A stretch of 64,000 nucleotides of DNA, taken from the NCBI RefSeq assembly GCF_035594125.1, contig NC_087181.1, forward strand, positions 3,053,501 through 3,117,500, in the 5' to 3' direction. Both the position numbers and the translations under genes were made by a program. Positions within the stretch are counted from its first letter, which is position 1, and every line of letters starts with the position of its first letter. The notes under the pieces are model-generated. The model searched no databases. It was not told the origin of the DNA and was given only the letters and a program-made list of their open reading frames with translations. Origin of the DNA: Scylla paramamosain. Its lineage: Eukaryota; Arthropoda; Malacostraca; Decapoda; Portunidae. Below are positions 27,186-40,234 of the stretch, piece after piece.

Positions 27186-28245
27186 CTTCATTCACACAGC
27201 GTAATTTAACCCTTTTCTTACTTTTCAAGCGTAATCAAGACTCTTTTTCATCCTTTCTCTGTTTTTATTTTATTTATTTATTTATTTTTTAATTTGTAAG
27301 CATAACCTAGCATTTTTTTCTTCCACTTCTCTCCCTTTCATCTTTTTTATTCAACTCTTTTTGTACCAAGCATAATTTAACCTCTATCTCTTTTCTTTTT
27401 ACTAGTGCTGTTTTTTGTTTTCTATTTTCTAAGCACAACCTAGCATATTCTCTCCGTTTCTCTCCCTTTCCTTTGTACACCTCCATTTTTTTAAGCATAA
27501 TCCATCCTCTTTCTCCCATCTTCTTTCTTTTTTCTTTTTTTCCCTGTGTTTTTAATTTATTTTCCTGTTTCCAACCATAACCTAGCATTTTTTTTCTTTT
27601 ATGTCCTTTTCTTTTTTGTGAAGGTCTTTTATCACACACAATTTAACTTCTTTCTTCCTTTTTATTTCTATGTGCATTTCTTTCTCGTTTCTGAGCATAA
27701 CCCAGCCTTTTTCCCCTTCTCTCCCTTTTACTTTGTGCAATTCTATTTACCACGCATAATCCAGCATATTTCTCCCTTTCTCTCTGTTTTCAGGCCATAA
27801 TCTAGCATATTTTCTCCCTTCCTTTCCTTTTCTAAGCATAATAGTTCATGCTTTCTCCTCCTCTTCCTTCCCATTCCTTCCTCAGCGCAATTCTACTTCC
27901 AAACATAACTGACGCATCCTCCTCCTGCTCTTTCTTCTCCCTTCCTTATTGCTGCTCTCCATTTCCACGCTCTTCCAAGCATGACTCTTCCTCTCCCTTT
28001 CTTAGCCCAGCATTCCTCTTCCCTATCGACTTCTCTCCCTTTCCCATGTGCATTTGCCCCTCCTTATCTTCCTTCTCCCTTTCCAAATCATGTCTATCTT
28101 CTCTTCGTCTCTGTTTAGTCTCCTCTATCCACACCTCTCTCTCCTTCCTCAGTGCATCTTCCCATCCTTCCTCCAGGCACGTTTCTCCCTCACTGCAACC
28201 CTCCCCCTCTGCCCCCAAGCACAAGTTACTCTCCTACAGGCGCAG
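27186..28245. repeat. ~65-bp degenerate array with AAGCATAAYYTAGC anchor
   Basis: The anchor AAGCATAA (or CCATAA, CGCATAA) plus CCTAGCAT or TTTAACCTC recurs about every 60-70 bp from about 27190 to 27845, joined by TTTCTCCCTTT-rich linkers. It continues, more decayed and C-richer, to about 28245. About 12-15 units. Confidence 0.75.
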
Positions 28246-28299
28246 TTAAGCCCCAAACACACCCTCACACAACCTGCGACAGACATCCATGCAAATAGC

Positions 28300-28410
28300 G
28301 AGCCGGAGATCCTCTGGTGCAACGGTTGTCAAAGGCCTCACTATTATGTCCTCGTGGCGGCCTCTCGAAGACCACCTCCCTCGCTGGTCGATACTCGCGT
28401 CTTGGTCAGC
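28300..28410 (+). other. weak Pol III box pair, possible decayed SINE
   Basis: TGGTGCAACGG (28315-28325) is A-box-like, and GGTCGATACTC (28387-28397) is a poor B box missing one T. The evidence is slight and no tail or duplication is seen. Confidence 0.12.
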
Positions 28411-28499
28411 TGATCCAACACTTGAGGAACGAGGAGCAGAGGAGCTGAGGAGACGAGGGTACGGAGTGGATGGGAAGGCACGACGCGACATGATAAAAA

Positions 28500-29360
28500 A
28501 CCTCCAGCGAAGTAGACTTGAGAAATGGCGCTGTGGATGACGATGACTAAGAGAGATGTGGAAATTTTTACATATTGGAGAGGTGAGGAGGACTTAAAGA
28601 TGATGGCAGAGGAGGGAGGAGTCGCAGAAATGTTGAGAAAGTACGCGTGTTGATGGAAAAAGTGGTGTAGATGATGGAGTGAGAAACGACGAGGGAAATT
28701 TTTGCATAATAGTGAGAAGAGTTTAAAGGTGATTCCACACGAGGGAGTTGTTATAAAAAGATGAATAAAGAATGTGTGTCGATGAAACAATGAAGTAGAC
28801 GACGCAGAGAAAACGACGTGGACAGATTTTATGAGAAGAAGAATTTAAAGATTACTTGAGAGGAGTGTGATATCATGAAGAAAACTGAATAAAGTGTGTG
28901 TATTGAAGAAATTGTGAAGTAGACTCGACTTGGAGAAATTTTACATATTGAAGTAGTGAGGGCTTAAAGATGACGTCCAGAAGAGAGTAGTCCTAGAAAT
29001 GCTTAAAAAAAAAAAAAAAAAAAGTAGCGTACATATATTGATAAAAAGTGAAGTATATTTAAGCGGGCGATGACAGTGATGAGTCGAAAATTTTACATCT
29101 CGCAGCAGGACTTGAAGATGACGTCATAGAAGAGAGAAGTAAAAATATTAAGGAACCTCGAATATTGACGAAAAACGAAGGACACTTAAGAAATGGATGG
29201 CTAACAGGAGAGACTTCTTAGAAATTTTACGTTGTGGAATAATGAGAAGAATGAAGATGTCAGAGGAGAGAGTACCGTGGATGTTTGAGATAAAGAATGC
29301 ACGTACAGTAATGGTGAAGTCCTGGAAAATGGTGCACTCTTCTCCACTATCTTTGCAATG
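28500..29360. repeat. ~132-bp degenerate array
   Basis: The anchor GAAATTTTTACATATT and decayed forms occur near 28561, 28695, 28822, 28935, 29086 and 29221 (spacings 134, 127, 113, 151, 135). Each unit also carries GTGAGRAGGACTTAAAGATG and a GAGAGAAGT / GAAATGTTGA phrase in the same order. About 6-7 units, highly diverged. Confidence 0.8.
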
Positions 29361-30355
29361 TTCGCTGAGTCTTAATTCCCTGATCCACTGATAATCTCCT
29401 TACAAAACCTGGCAATTAGTAGATCCTAAAGAGATCAGAGTACTTAGAAATGAGAAGTGGATTGGAGTGCGTTATATTCTTGATTTCTGGCTTCGACTGT
29501 ACATGTGCATATTAGAAAATGTTGTGATGATGAGTTTGAAAATACGAGTATATTGTGATTTTATTAAGATAACGTGATAAAATCAGCAATGCAAATGGCG
29601 ATAAAGGAGATAAAAGACAGGATTTGTGTAATGAAGTAAATGTATCAGTAAGAAATGCTGGCGCCTGATGGTAACGGAAAAGATATGAACATAAATTCTA
29701 CAGAAGAAAAAAGACGTGATTTATGGATGAAATATCTTGAATTTTTTGAATCGGTAAAGAGTTTGAAAGAAAAGGTGATCTGTGCGAGGATGGCGGAGGG
29801 AAAAAGATGATTTTTTTACGCAAGCTACGCGTAATGCGAAAGAAAGGCCATGATGAGAAGAAAAGACTTAGAACCCAGCTGAATAAAAAAGAAAGAAAGA
29901 AGGCCGATGATAAGTGAAGCGAAAAGAGTTGTTGTTTTAAAGAAATTAATATGCTGTAAAAGTACGGAAAGAATAAAGATGTGGATGGCGAGAAGAAATA
30001 CATCGAAATGTGGATGTTGATCAATGCTTTTTACAGTATTAATGAAGATCAATTATGCACGGGGGGAAAAGTGAATATCGAAAAGAAGTGAAAGTGGAGA
30101 GACTGAACAGGAGCAAGAAAAACAAGAGTAAGGAAAGCAACGGTTTTTTTACATGAATAAAGAAAAAACCAGCAGCACTAAACGCGTCATGAAGCAAGTG
30201 ACCAGTATCGCTGAACGTGAAGAATGTAAGGATTGGGGACAAGAGCACCGGACAACATCATTTCCCTTTTGCCGAAGAAGAAAATACGTAATAAAAGGAA
30301 AACTGCACACTTCAGCAATAACTAAATAACATTCACAAATCTGTTAAAAATATAA
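29361..30355. other. purine-rich AT-rich DNA
   Basis: Composition continues from the preceding array and some phrases (AAAAGATG, GAAAAGA) recur, but I cannot define a period. No gene is visible. Confidence 0.3.
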
Positions 30356-30358
30356 GAA

Positions 30359-30367
30359 ACACACACA

Positions 30368-30463
<96 letters not shown>
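30359..30463. repeat. (CA)n microsatellite
   Basis: A near-perfect CA run of about 105 bp. Confidence 0.95.
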
Positions 30464-30464
<1 letters not shown>

Positions 30465-30839
30465 GATAAAAAGAAAAAATATTGTCTGAGCAACGAAAAA
30501 TTTTCCTAGCTAATGAAGTAAATAAGAAAATACATTCCCAGTAGATAAACAATACCAATAATAAATACACAAGTCGAGCAGATACGCCAAGAGACAGAGA
30601 CACACGAAGCAAAATAACCACAATACAAAAAAAAAAAGCGAAGAAAACAAAAACAAAAGGGCAGTACGAGTAATAATTCCAACCTCCTGAGAGCTTTGAA
30701 TTTTAACAACCACTGGCGCACCTCACAACTGGGGGGATTGGAAGCTTAGGGAGGGAGAGAGAGGGAGTGACTGTAAACATTATATAAAAAAGAAAAGCAA
30801 TTATCTATCCTCACGTTGGGGCCCCAGAGGAGAGTGGCC

Positions 30840-31030
30840 ACGCCTAAGGCTCATTTCTCCCTTTGTTGTAGTGTAGTGATAGACCTTCCCCGCCGCTCCC
30901 TCCCGCCCCGTGTGAGTTGCGAGCGGCGGCAACATTTAAAAGAGGCATTCAACTAAGCGACGAGGTCCGCCATAATCCGCACCAACTTAGCGAACAAAGA
31001 CCAAGTTTTTAATTGGCAATACTCGACCAG
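30840..31030. promoter_or_regulatory. repeat-free GC-rich block with inverted SOX/TCF-like motifs
   Basis: CTTTGTT (30861-30867) and AACAAAG (30993-30999) are exact reverse complements of the SOX/TCF core, 125 bp apart. TAATTG (31010-31015) is a homeodomain-type core. The block has several CpGs and no simple repeat, unlike its surroundings. It is a candidate cis-regulatory element only; such short motifs are common by chance. Confidence 0.2.
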
Positions 31031-31066
31031 GCGCTGCGTCTCCCTCTTTTATTCTGTTCGTTGGTG

Positions 31067-31722
<656 letters not shown>

Positions 31723-31739
31723 AGGACGTCAATATAGCA

Positions 31740-32300
31740 GCAGGTGTGGTGTGCGGGTCAAGGGTTCCAGTGTTGCGTGGGTTGTGTAACCTTTGTCAAT
31801 ATACAGTGAAGGGAAAGGTAACGGTGTCTTACTTACCTGCCTTACTTAACTCCACCAGCAGTTCCACCAGCAGTAACGTTAATATTTTCCCTTCGTCTCT
31901 CTTACCTTTACGTACATACGGATATAAAGGGGTATGAGGAAGGGTATGGAGAGGTGCAGGTAAGTTAAATCGTCGTGTACCTGCGAATTGGGGGCTTATT
32001 TACCCTCCTGGCTTAATTCAACCGTTGTTTGTATCTTTTTCGTTCAGTCTCTCGTGCCTGCATGTGGAAATGAATATAAATTAATGTTTGATGTGAATGT
32101 GTGCAGGTAATTTGTCTCCTCGTGTTCTTGTGTTGTGTAATGGTGTCTTTCTTATCTGCCTTACTTAACTCAGTCCGTGGTTACGTCAATACTTCCACTC
32201 GTGTCTTGCCTCTTGCTGTACGTACGGAGATGAGTAAGTTAATAAAAGTGCGCATATGAGTTATTCTTTCGGGAACTTGTGAAATATTTATAGAAAGGCC
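31740..32300. repeat. ~165-bp degenerate array
   Basis: CTTACCTGCCTTACTTAACT, TTACCCTCCTGGCTTAATTC and TTATCTGCCTTACTTAACTC (near 31832, 31999 and 32154) mark three decayed units. Each is followed by TCGTCTCT/CTTGCCTYT and CGTACATACGGA- or CGTACGGAGA-like phrases. Confidence 0.65.
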
Positions 32301-32459
32301 TGAAAATAAAATGCTGCCTTACTTTTTTAGTTTACTTTGTGTGTACGTCTCGATGTAAATACAGTTATTTACGAGTATGGTAAAGGAGAGTCTTTAACTC
32401 CTTATCCTTTACTGTTCATACGAAATGTTAATGTAAAACGATTTGAAAATATTGTGAGA

Positions 32460-32830
32460 AATACATAATAAGATGAGAGACGCAGCAAAGTGACCCGATA
32501 AACTGAGAGAGATGATAAACTGAAAAGAAAGACACGATAAACTGAGAAAAAGACTCGATGAACTTGAGGGGAACACGATAAACTCAGAAAGAGGCACGAT
32601 GAACTGGGAAAGAAAGATACGATGAGCTGAGAAAGAGACGATAAAATGAGACACGATAAACTGAGAAAGAAAGACACGATAAACTGAAAAGATACATTAA
32701 ACTGAAAACAAACAAACAAAGAACACGATAAACTAAAAAAAAAAATAATAAAAATAACTCGATAAACTGAAATACAAAGAGAATAAGAAAACATTTGCAT
32801 CGATAACAGGACGATAACAATTAATGACGA
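32460..32830. repeat. ~20-27-bp minisatellite
   Basis: ACGATAAACTGAGAAAGA and close variants recur about 15 times with variable purine-rich linkers. The - strand Ser/Phe/Val-Tyr-Arg-rich frames (32402-32820) follow it. Confidence 0.85.
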
Positions 32831-33059
32831 CGTGATGAATAAAAAGACTAAATTAATGACAAATAAATAGACTACATACTGTTACCCATGTTCTTCCTTC
32901 ACATCCCTTCTCCTCCTCCAAACATCCTCTTCCGGTCCTGAAAGCCTGTGTTGTGTGCTGCTGTCATCTATTTCCTTATTTTCCACTCGTGTCTATATTT
33001 ATTTTTGGGTTGGGTTAGCCTCACTTTTTAATTTTTTTTTATTTATTTATTTTATTTTA

Positions 33060-33063
33060 CTAT

Positions 33064-33128
<65 letters not shown>
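33060..33128. repeat. (AT)n-(GT)n microsatellite
   Basis: A short AT run passes into (GT)n of about 52 bp. Confidence 0.95.
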
Positions 33129-33129
<1 letters not shown>

Positions 33130-33344
33130 CGCTCTTACAGACTCATCGGTCATCGTTTCTTCGTTTTTTTTTTTTCCCGTAATTATTTTCCTTTTCCATA
33201 TCTTTTTTTTAATCATCTATATAAACTTTTAAAATTGATTTCCTTTTTTTTTCTTACATAATCTGAACCATACAAGCAGGTGAATATTTTGCTAGTTATT
33301 TTTATTTCTTTTCTACATTGCTGCACGCTTTTTATTTTTATTTG

Positions 33345-34045
33345 ACGTCCTTGAAATAATTCAGCTGCACTAAGATGTTTTTGTTCCCCTTTCTTTATTT
33401 TTTTCTATTTTATTTCCTTATTTAACTATATAGTTTTTATGTTTCCAACCTTACAAACAATTTTATTTGGAATCTTTACCATACTTTTTATTCCTGTTTT
33501 TTTTTTTTTTTCCACATTGATTCTTCTTTTTCCATCCTAGTAAACATTTTTTTCCTTTCAGGTGAATGAAGCCAAATCTCACCGTCATTGTAAATATGTG
33601 GACTGTTACTTTATTAAGCTGTTTTGTTTCCTTCTTTTCTTCCCATCCCTTCGAAAATACTCATCTTATATTCCTTTTAAGCATTCCCAAACATATCCAC
33701 CAACTTTTTTGGTGCTCTTCACACTTATAAATATATGAAATACTGTTTTATTCAGATGTTTTGTTCCCCAATTTTTCCCCACTCCAAACGTATTATATTT
33801 CCTATTCGTATCAACATTTTCCCCGATTATATCCTGCTATTTTTGGCCCTGTTTCCCCCTCTTACGAATATACGGGTCGGTATTTATTCACGTGTTTTGT
33901 TCCCTCTTCCTTCCCACTCCCACAAACATGTTTTGCCGTGTCTGCTTCAGGTACTTCTCTCCTCATCGGCACTAATGGACATATGATTCCTTCCTTATTT
34001 GCTTCCTTACAAACATGTTTTCTAGTTCCTACTGCTCTAAAAATG
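33345..34045. repeat. ~136-bp degenerate array
   Basis: GATGTTTTGTTCCCC-like anchors lie at 33374, 33619, 33755 and 33891, spaced 245 (about two units), 136 and 136 bp. Each is followed by TTTCCCCACTCC/CCCACTCCCACAAACAT and then TATTTATTCAC/TTTTATTCAG before the next anchor. CAG abutting GTGAAT at 33559-33567, after a T-rich tract, is a weak acceptor/donor juxtaposition. Confidence 0.7.
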
Positions 34046-34175
34046 TTGAATATTCAACTCACTGTTTTTATCTCTCTCTTTCTTTCTTTCTCTGTATGTC
34101 TCTCTTTGTTTGTCTCTGTGTTTTGTTTCTGCCACCAGCGCGCTCTGTTTGTTTGTCTCTGTTGCCTGCCTGTCT

Positions 34176-34324
<149 letters not shown>

Positions 34325-34491
34325 ACCCTTCATTCCTCAGGGAACTATTATAAAGAATACTTCTAAAAGTAATATTGTGAACACCTCCAAACTGCAGCCT
34401 TTACATATGCATTATCTACTCAATAGCATACTTAAAAATATTAAATAAACTGATCTAATCTAATTTTACTTTTACTCGCCAAGGAAATGTA

Positions 34492-34556
34492 CTAATGTGT
34501 GCTTTTCTTTCTTTACAGGTAAGATTACGAGCCTTCACACCTGTATGAAGGTAACG
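34492..34556 (+). promoter_or_regulatory. candidate recursive splice site with possible 32-nt exon
   Basis: CTAAT (34492-34496) is a branch-point match 23 nt from the AG. A GCTTTTCTTTCTTTA tract leads to CAG (34516-34518), directly followed by GTAAGA (34519-34524). A second donor-like AAG|GTAACG occurs at 34550/34551. A 32-nt recursive-splicing exon (34519-34550), or a plain micro-exon, is therefore possible. Use is not shown. Confidence 0.4.
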
Positions 34557-34826
34557 TGGCGAGCACAGCCCCCTCACCTCGCCTTGCTCTCTGGGCTCAA
34601 CAGTGCAGGTTATCACAAGTAGCGTCGTAATGGTTAACTGGACTGATGATGCTCTTCCTTTGTGTTCCTGTATGATATGGACACTTTTTTTTATTTAAAC
34701 GTTACATTTATAGCAAAGATAGCAGTAGTACACTTCAGTAAAAAACAAAAAAAACAAAGAGCTGTGGTCTTATGCTAATACTATCGCTCTCCAGTGTCAT
34801 TCACCTGAAAGTTACCGTGATGTCAC

Positions 34827-35370
<544 letters not shown>

Positions 35371-35384
35371 TGTTTCCGTAAAAT

Positions 35385-35510
35385 TGTGCTCGGTGAGTGG
35401 CGCGTTGTAGACTCCCCCGCCACCTCCCGTCACTGGTTCGATCCCCGCGCGGCTGAGGGTTCTCCTAATTGCGTGGTTCATCTCATGTTACTTAAGGGTA
35501 AACTTAGGCC
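35385..35510 (+). mobile_element. tRNA-derived SINE head (candidate)
   Basis: GCTCGGTGAGTGG (35388-35400) is A-box-like. GGTTCGATCCC (35435-35445) is an almost perfect Pol III B box (GGTTCGANTCC), with an A-B distance of about 47 bp as in tRNA-derived elements. The sequence between does not fold into a tRNA cloverleaf with paired acceptor and anticodon arms, so a functional tRNA is unlikely. A GGCTGAGGGTTCTCC body follows. The 3' end and target duplications were not identified. Confidence 0.5.
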
Positions 35511-36025
35511 GCGGGTTTTATTGTCTCCGCCGCCTCCTTTTCCTCTTCCTTCCTCTTGTTTCCTCTTTTTTTTTTTTTCCACCGTCTCCGATTTTTTTGG
35601 GGGATGTTGAAGTAGAGGTAGTTGTTTTCTTGTTTTTCTCTTTCTTCTTCTTGTTTCCTCTTCTTTTTCCCTTTTCTTTTTGGTGGTGGTGGTAGATGTA
35701 GTTGAAAAAATGGTTGTTTTTTTTTTTTTTTTCTTCCTCTTGTTTCCTCCTTTTTTTCCTTTTTCTTTTTGGTGGTGTAGGTAGATGTAGTTGTAATAAT
35801 GGTTGTTGTTTTCTTTGTTTTTGTGTTTTGTTTTTTCTTCTTGCTATTCTTTCCTTTCACATTTTTTTATTTTTTCTTTCGTTTTTTCTTTTTTTTACTT
35901 TTTTTTCGTCCCTCATTTTTCTTTCCCTTTCGTCCTCCTCCTCCTCCTCCTCCTCCTCCTCCTCCTCCTCCTCCTCCTCCTCCTCCTCCTCCTCCTCTTC
36001 TTCTTCTTCTTGGTCTTCGTCTTCT
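35511..36025. repeat. duplicated CTTGTTTCCTCTTT module and (CCT)n
   Basis: CTTCCTCTTGTTTCCTC, then TTTTTGGTGGTG/TTTTTGGGGG and GTAGATGTAGTTG recur near 35546-35625, 35645-35703 and 35732-35795, a period of roughly 90 bp. (CCT)n occupies about 35934-35998 and ends in (CTT)n. Confidence 0.75.
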
Positions 36026-36119
36026 TCTCGTCATTAGGCAGCAGTTTTAAGTCGTATAAATTAAATTACTGCGAAGTCTATCCGAAATGAACCTTAATAT
36101 ACATCAAGAGCAGATCATA

Positions 36120-37060
<941 letters not shown>

Positions 37061-37069
37061 GGGAGGTAG

Positions 37070-37690
37070 AGTTGAGAGCGTAGTAGTAAGAGCTTGGGAG
37101 AGTGGTGAGAGATGCGTATAGTGGGTGTGGTGATAGTAGGAGCGTGTGAGAGTGGCAGGAGATACAGTGGGAGAGGTACCGTTGATTGTAGTAAAAGTTT
37201 GAGTGGTGGCAATACAGTAAAGTGCAGTTGATTGTAGTAATAAGAGTTTGCGAGTGGCAGGAATACAGTGGGAGGGAAGCATTTGAGTGAAGCAGTAAGA
37301 GTTTGTGATAGTGGTAGGATTACTGTGGAGTGAAGTAAGAGTTTGTGAGATTTGTAATAGATAAATTGTGTGGGGTGATGGTAAGAGTCAGGTGAAGTTC
37401 TAATCACTAACCACTGTAGAGGGAACAAAGGTTATCAACAGGTAGACCATGAGATGAAAAAATGTGTGGTAAGGCTCGTAATATTTTCAGTACATCTACA
37501 TCACTTTCATTCGTTATCTTTTTAGGGTTTCAGTAAGGTCAGAATACTATCCTTTCGCAGTCTTTCGATACCTTTACAGATTTTAGTTTGTTTTAAATTT
37601 TATCCTGACAGGAGTGAGTGTTGTAGTGAGAGTTTATGGTTGTGGTGAGACGATTAAGATTTTGTGTGGTTTTGGTAAGAGTGAGTGAGA
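37070..37690. repeat. ~55-60-bp degenerate array
   Basis: GTAGTAAGAGTTTGNGAGAGTGG followed by a GAATACAGTGGGAG phrase recurs 6-7 times between 37078 and 37360, with stray copies near 37615-37690. Confidence 0.75.
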
Positions 37691-37829
37691 GTTAATGGCT
37701 TTACTTGGAGTCGAATTAAAAGTAAGGGAAGAGAGGAAGAAGGATAAAGATTTTTTTTTTTTAAGAATATAGGAAGAGAGGAAAAATTTAAAAAGACATT
37801 GAATAAATAGGGAACGGAAAGCAAAGAGG

Positions 37830-37833
<4 letters not shown>

Positions 37834-37870
<37 letters not shown>

Positions 37871-37994
37871 GGATGAAAGGAAAAGAAAGGAAGGAAAAAG
37901 CAGGAAGGAAAAAGGAAACTGAAAAGGGAATACTTAAAGTAAAGAGAATAATGTAAAAAGATGAGCCTCGTTCGTGCCGGAATCAAAGGATGGA

Positions 37995-38055
<61 letters not shown>

Positions 38056-38232
38056 ATTGATGAGGGAAAGACTTCAATAGAAAACGAGTGTTGGTAGCAA
38101 ATGATTCATTAAATTCACGCTGCTACATTCTTTTTCATCTCGGTTCTCTTTCTCCTTTTTCTCTTTGTCCTCTCCGCACTCCATCAGCGGAGGCGGGTGG
38201 TGGTGGTGGTGGTGGTGGTGGTGGTGGTGGTG
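37834..38232. repeat. (GA)n, (GA)n and (GGT)n arrays
   Basis: (GA)n occupies about 37834-37867 and 37999-38053, and (GGT)n about 38197-38232. Confidence 0.9.
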
Positions 38233-38377
38233 GAAGAAGAGAAACAGAGGTAATTTTTTTTCTGTTCTGATTTTTTTTTATTTCTGTACTTCATTAATCG
38301 TGGTATTTGTTCTCTTCTTTCTCTTCTTTTTCCATCTCCTCTTCCTTGCCCTCCTTTTCTTTTTTACTTCTCGTTTT

Positions 38378-38618
38378 CTTCCTCCTCCTCCTCCTCCTCC
38401 TTGTTTTCCTCCTCCTCCTCCTCTATCTCGTTTTCCTTCTCCTCCTCCTCCTCCTTGTTTTCCTCCTCCTCCTCTATCTCGTTTTCCTCCTCCTCCTCTA
38501 TCTTGTTTTCCTCCTCCTCCTCTATCTCGTTTTCCTCCTCCTCCTCTATCTCGTTTTCCTCCTCCTCCTCCTCCTCCTCCTCCTCCTCCTCCTCCTCCTC
38601 CTCCTCCTCCTCCTCCTC
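38378..38618. repeat. minisatellite of CTCGTTTTC plus (CCT)n units
   Basis: Units of about 24-36 bp, each CTCGTTTTC (or CTTGTTTTC) plus 4-6 CCT triplets and CTAT, recur about 7 times before a pure (CCT)n of about 60 bp. Unit and triplet lengths keep a 3-base period, so frames stay open across it. Confidence 0.9.
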
Positions 38619-38929
38619 CGTAAAATTTTCCTCTTGTTCGTCTCTTCTTCACTTTCTCCATTGTCTTCTTTCTTTCTTTCTTTCTACTTCTGCATTATTC
38701 CCTTATTTATCAAGTATTGTTATTATATCCATTTCATTTCAGTTTTAATGTTATATTATTATTATTTTATTTTTGTCATTGTTATTAATTTTATTTTATT
38801 TCTCAAATACTTCATTTAAAATCGTCTTGTCATCTTTCTTTCTTTTTAATTCCTTCCTTTATTTAATTCTACATTCTCATTCACTTTTCACTTTTAGGAA
38901 AAATATTATATTACTGGAACAATATTGAC

Positions 38930-38931
<2 letters not shown>

Positions 38932-39026
<95 letters not shown>
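38932..39026. repeat. (CT)n microsatellite
   Basis: An uninterrupted CT run of about 93 bp. Confidence 0.95.
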
Positions 39027-39028
<2 letters not shown>

Positions 39029-39395
39029 CATGATTCATCCTCCAACAAGCGACGCGTTTCTTGTTTTCGCGTTTTACGTTTCACTGGAATTGCGTTTTCC
39101 TCTTTGGGGATTATTTTCAACTTTTCCTATTGTTGGTGATCTATTTTTTTCCTTTCTTTTTTTCATTTTCATTTTTTTCACTTTTGGCTTAAAGGTTTGG
39201 GCGTTTTTTTTTTTTCTTGATCGTTGTCGTTTTCTTTTCACTTGATACTCTTTTCATTGTCTTTTCTTTTATTTGGTTTTGTTTTGGTTCATTCTTTTCT
39301 TCTACTGTTTCTTGTTCTTCTTGCTCTTTCTTGATTTCATTCACTTTTGTTGTTTTCTTTTTCTTTTTTTCCTTTTCTTGTTGTGCTTCTGATAC
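39027..39395. other. T-rich non-coding DNA
   Basis: Unique DNA with T homopolymers and TTCTTTT runs. No gene. Confidence 0.4.
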
Positions 39396-39426
<31 letters not shown>

Positions 39427-39533
39427 CTCCGTGTTAATTTCGTTTTCTTGTTCTTTTCTTTCCTTTTTCTCCATTTCTCTTCTTCCTCCTCATCCTTTTT
39501 ACTTCTGTTATCCATAACTTGTTTTTCCTTTTT

Positions 39534-39632
<99 letters not shown>

Positions 39633-39642
39633 CACCACCACC
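39396..39642. repeat. (GTT)n, (CTA)n and (CAC)n arrays
   Basis: (GTT)n occupies about 39396-39426 and (CTA)n about 39534-39622 (about 30 units), passing directly into (CAC)n (to about 39642). Confidence 0.95.
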
Positions 39643-39696
39643 AAACCCTCAATCCCCACAAACTAACATCACACAAACCTAATTATTTGTCACATG

Positions 39697-39697
<1 letters not shown>

Positions 39698-39776
<79 letters not shown>

Positions 39777-39824
39777 TCTCTTGGTGTGATTTCTAGCTTC
39801 ACTCATATTCCCTTCCTGACTTGA

Positions 39825-39918
<94 letters not shown>

Positions 39919-39962
39919 GTGTGATTTCTAGCTTCACTCATATTCCCTTCCTGACTTGAGTT
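39698..39962. repeat. duplicated (CT)n plus spacer module
   Basis: (CT)n occupies about 39698-39770 and 39829-39910. Each is followed by the same spacer of about 50 bp, starting TTGGTGTGATTTCTAGCTTC (39781 and 39916). The period is 135 bp. Spacer copies are identical by eye, so the duplication is very recent or homogenised. Confidence 0.95.
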
Positions 39963-40192
39963 GGGCAGGGACACCAGTCCATTCTTTGCCCACTGCGTCT
40001 CATTCCCTGTCCACGATTCCTGTTTCGGGAGTGTGGGCGGGACACAATGGGCCTGCCTAAAACTTGGTCCGATCCTCCCACAAGTCCCTAGGAAAACTTC
40101 TTTATTTTGGAGGATCCTGAGAGAAGGAGAGAATGGAGGGGAATGGTGAAGCAAGGGATTAAGGCGAGGAGAGGTGATGCTGGGAGTGAGAA

Positions 40193-40234
40193 GTGGTGGT
40201 GGTGGTGGTGGTGGTGGTGGTGGTGGTGGTGGTG
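40193..40234. repeat. (GGT)n microsatellite
   Basis: About 13 GGT units. Confidence 0.95.

Noticed and set aside
27204..27225. TTTAACCCTTTTCTTAC as a TTAA-element end
   Set aside because: It belongs to the AAGCATAA-TTTAACC unit of the ~65-bp degenerate array.
28300..28410. Third SINE-like Pol III box pair
   Set aside because: The B box lacks a T and the A-B distance is long. It is listed only at very low confidence.
31950..31980. GTGCAG|GTAAGT as another fused splice site
   Set aside because: The upstream sequence is purine-rich and it lies in a degenerate repeat that contains GCAGGTAA in more than one unit.
35385..35460. Functional tRNA gene
   Set aside because: The B box is good, but the acceptor, D and anticodon arms do not pair into a cloverleaf and no T-run terminator follows at the right distance.
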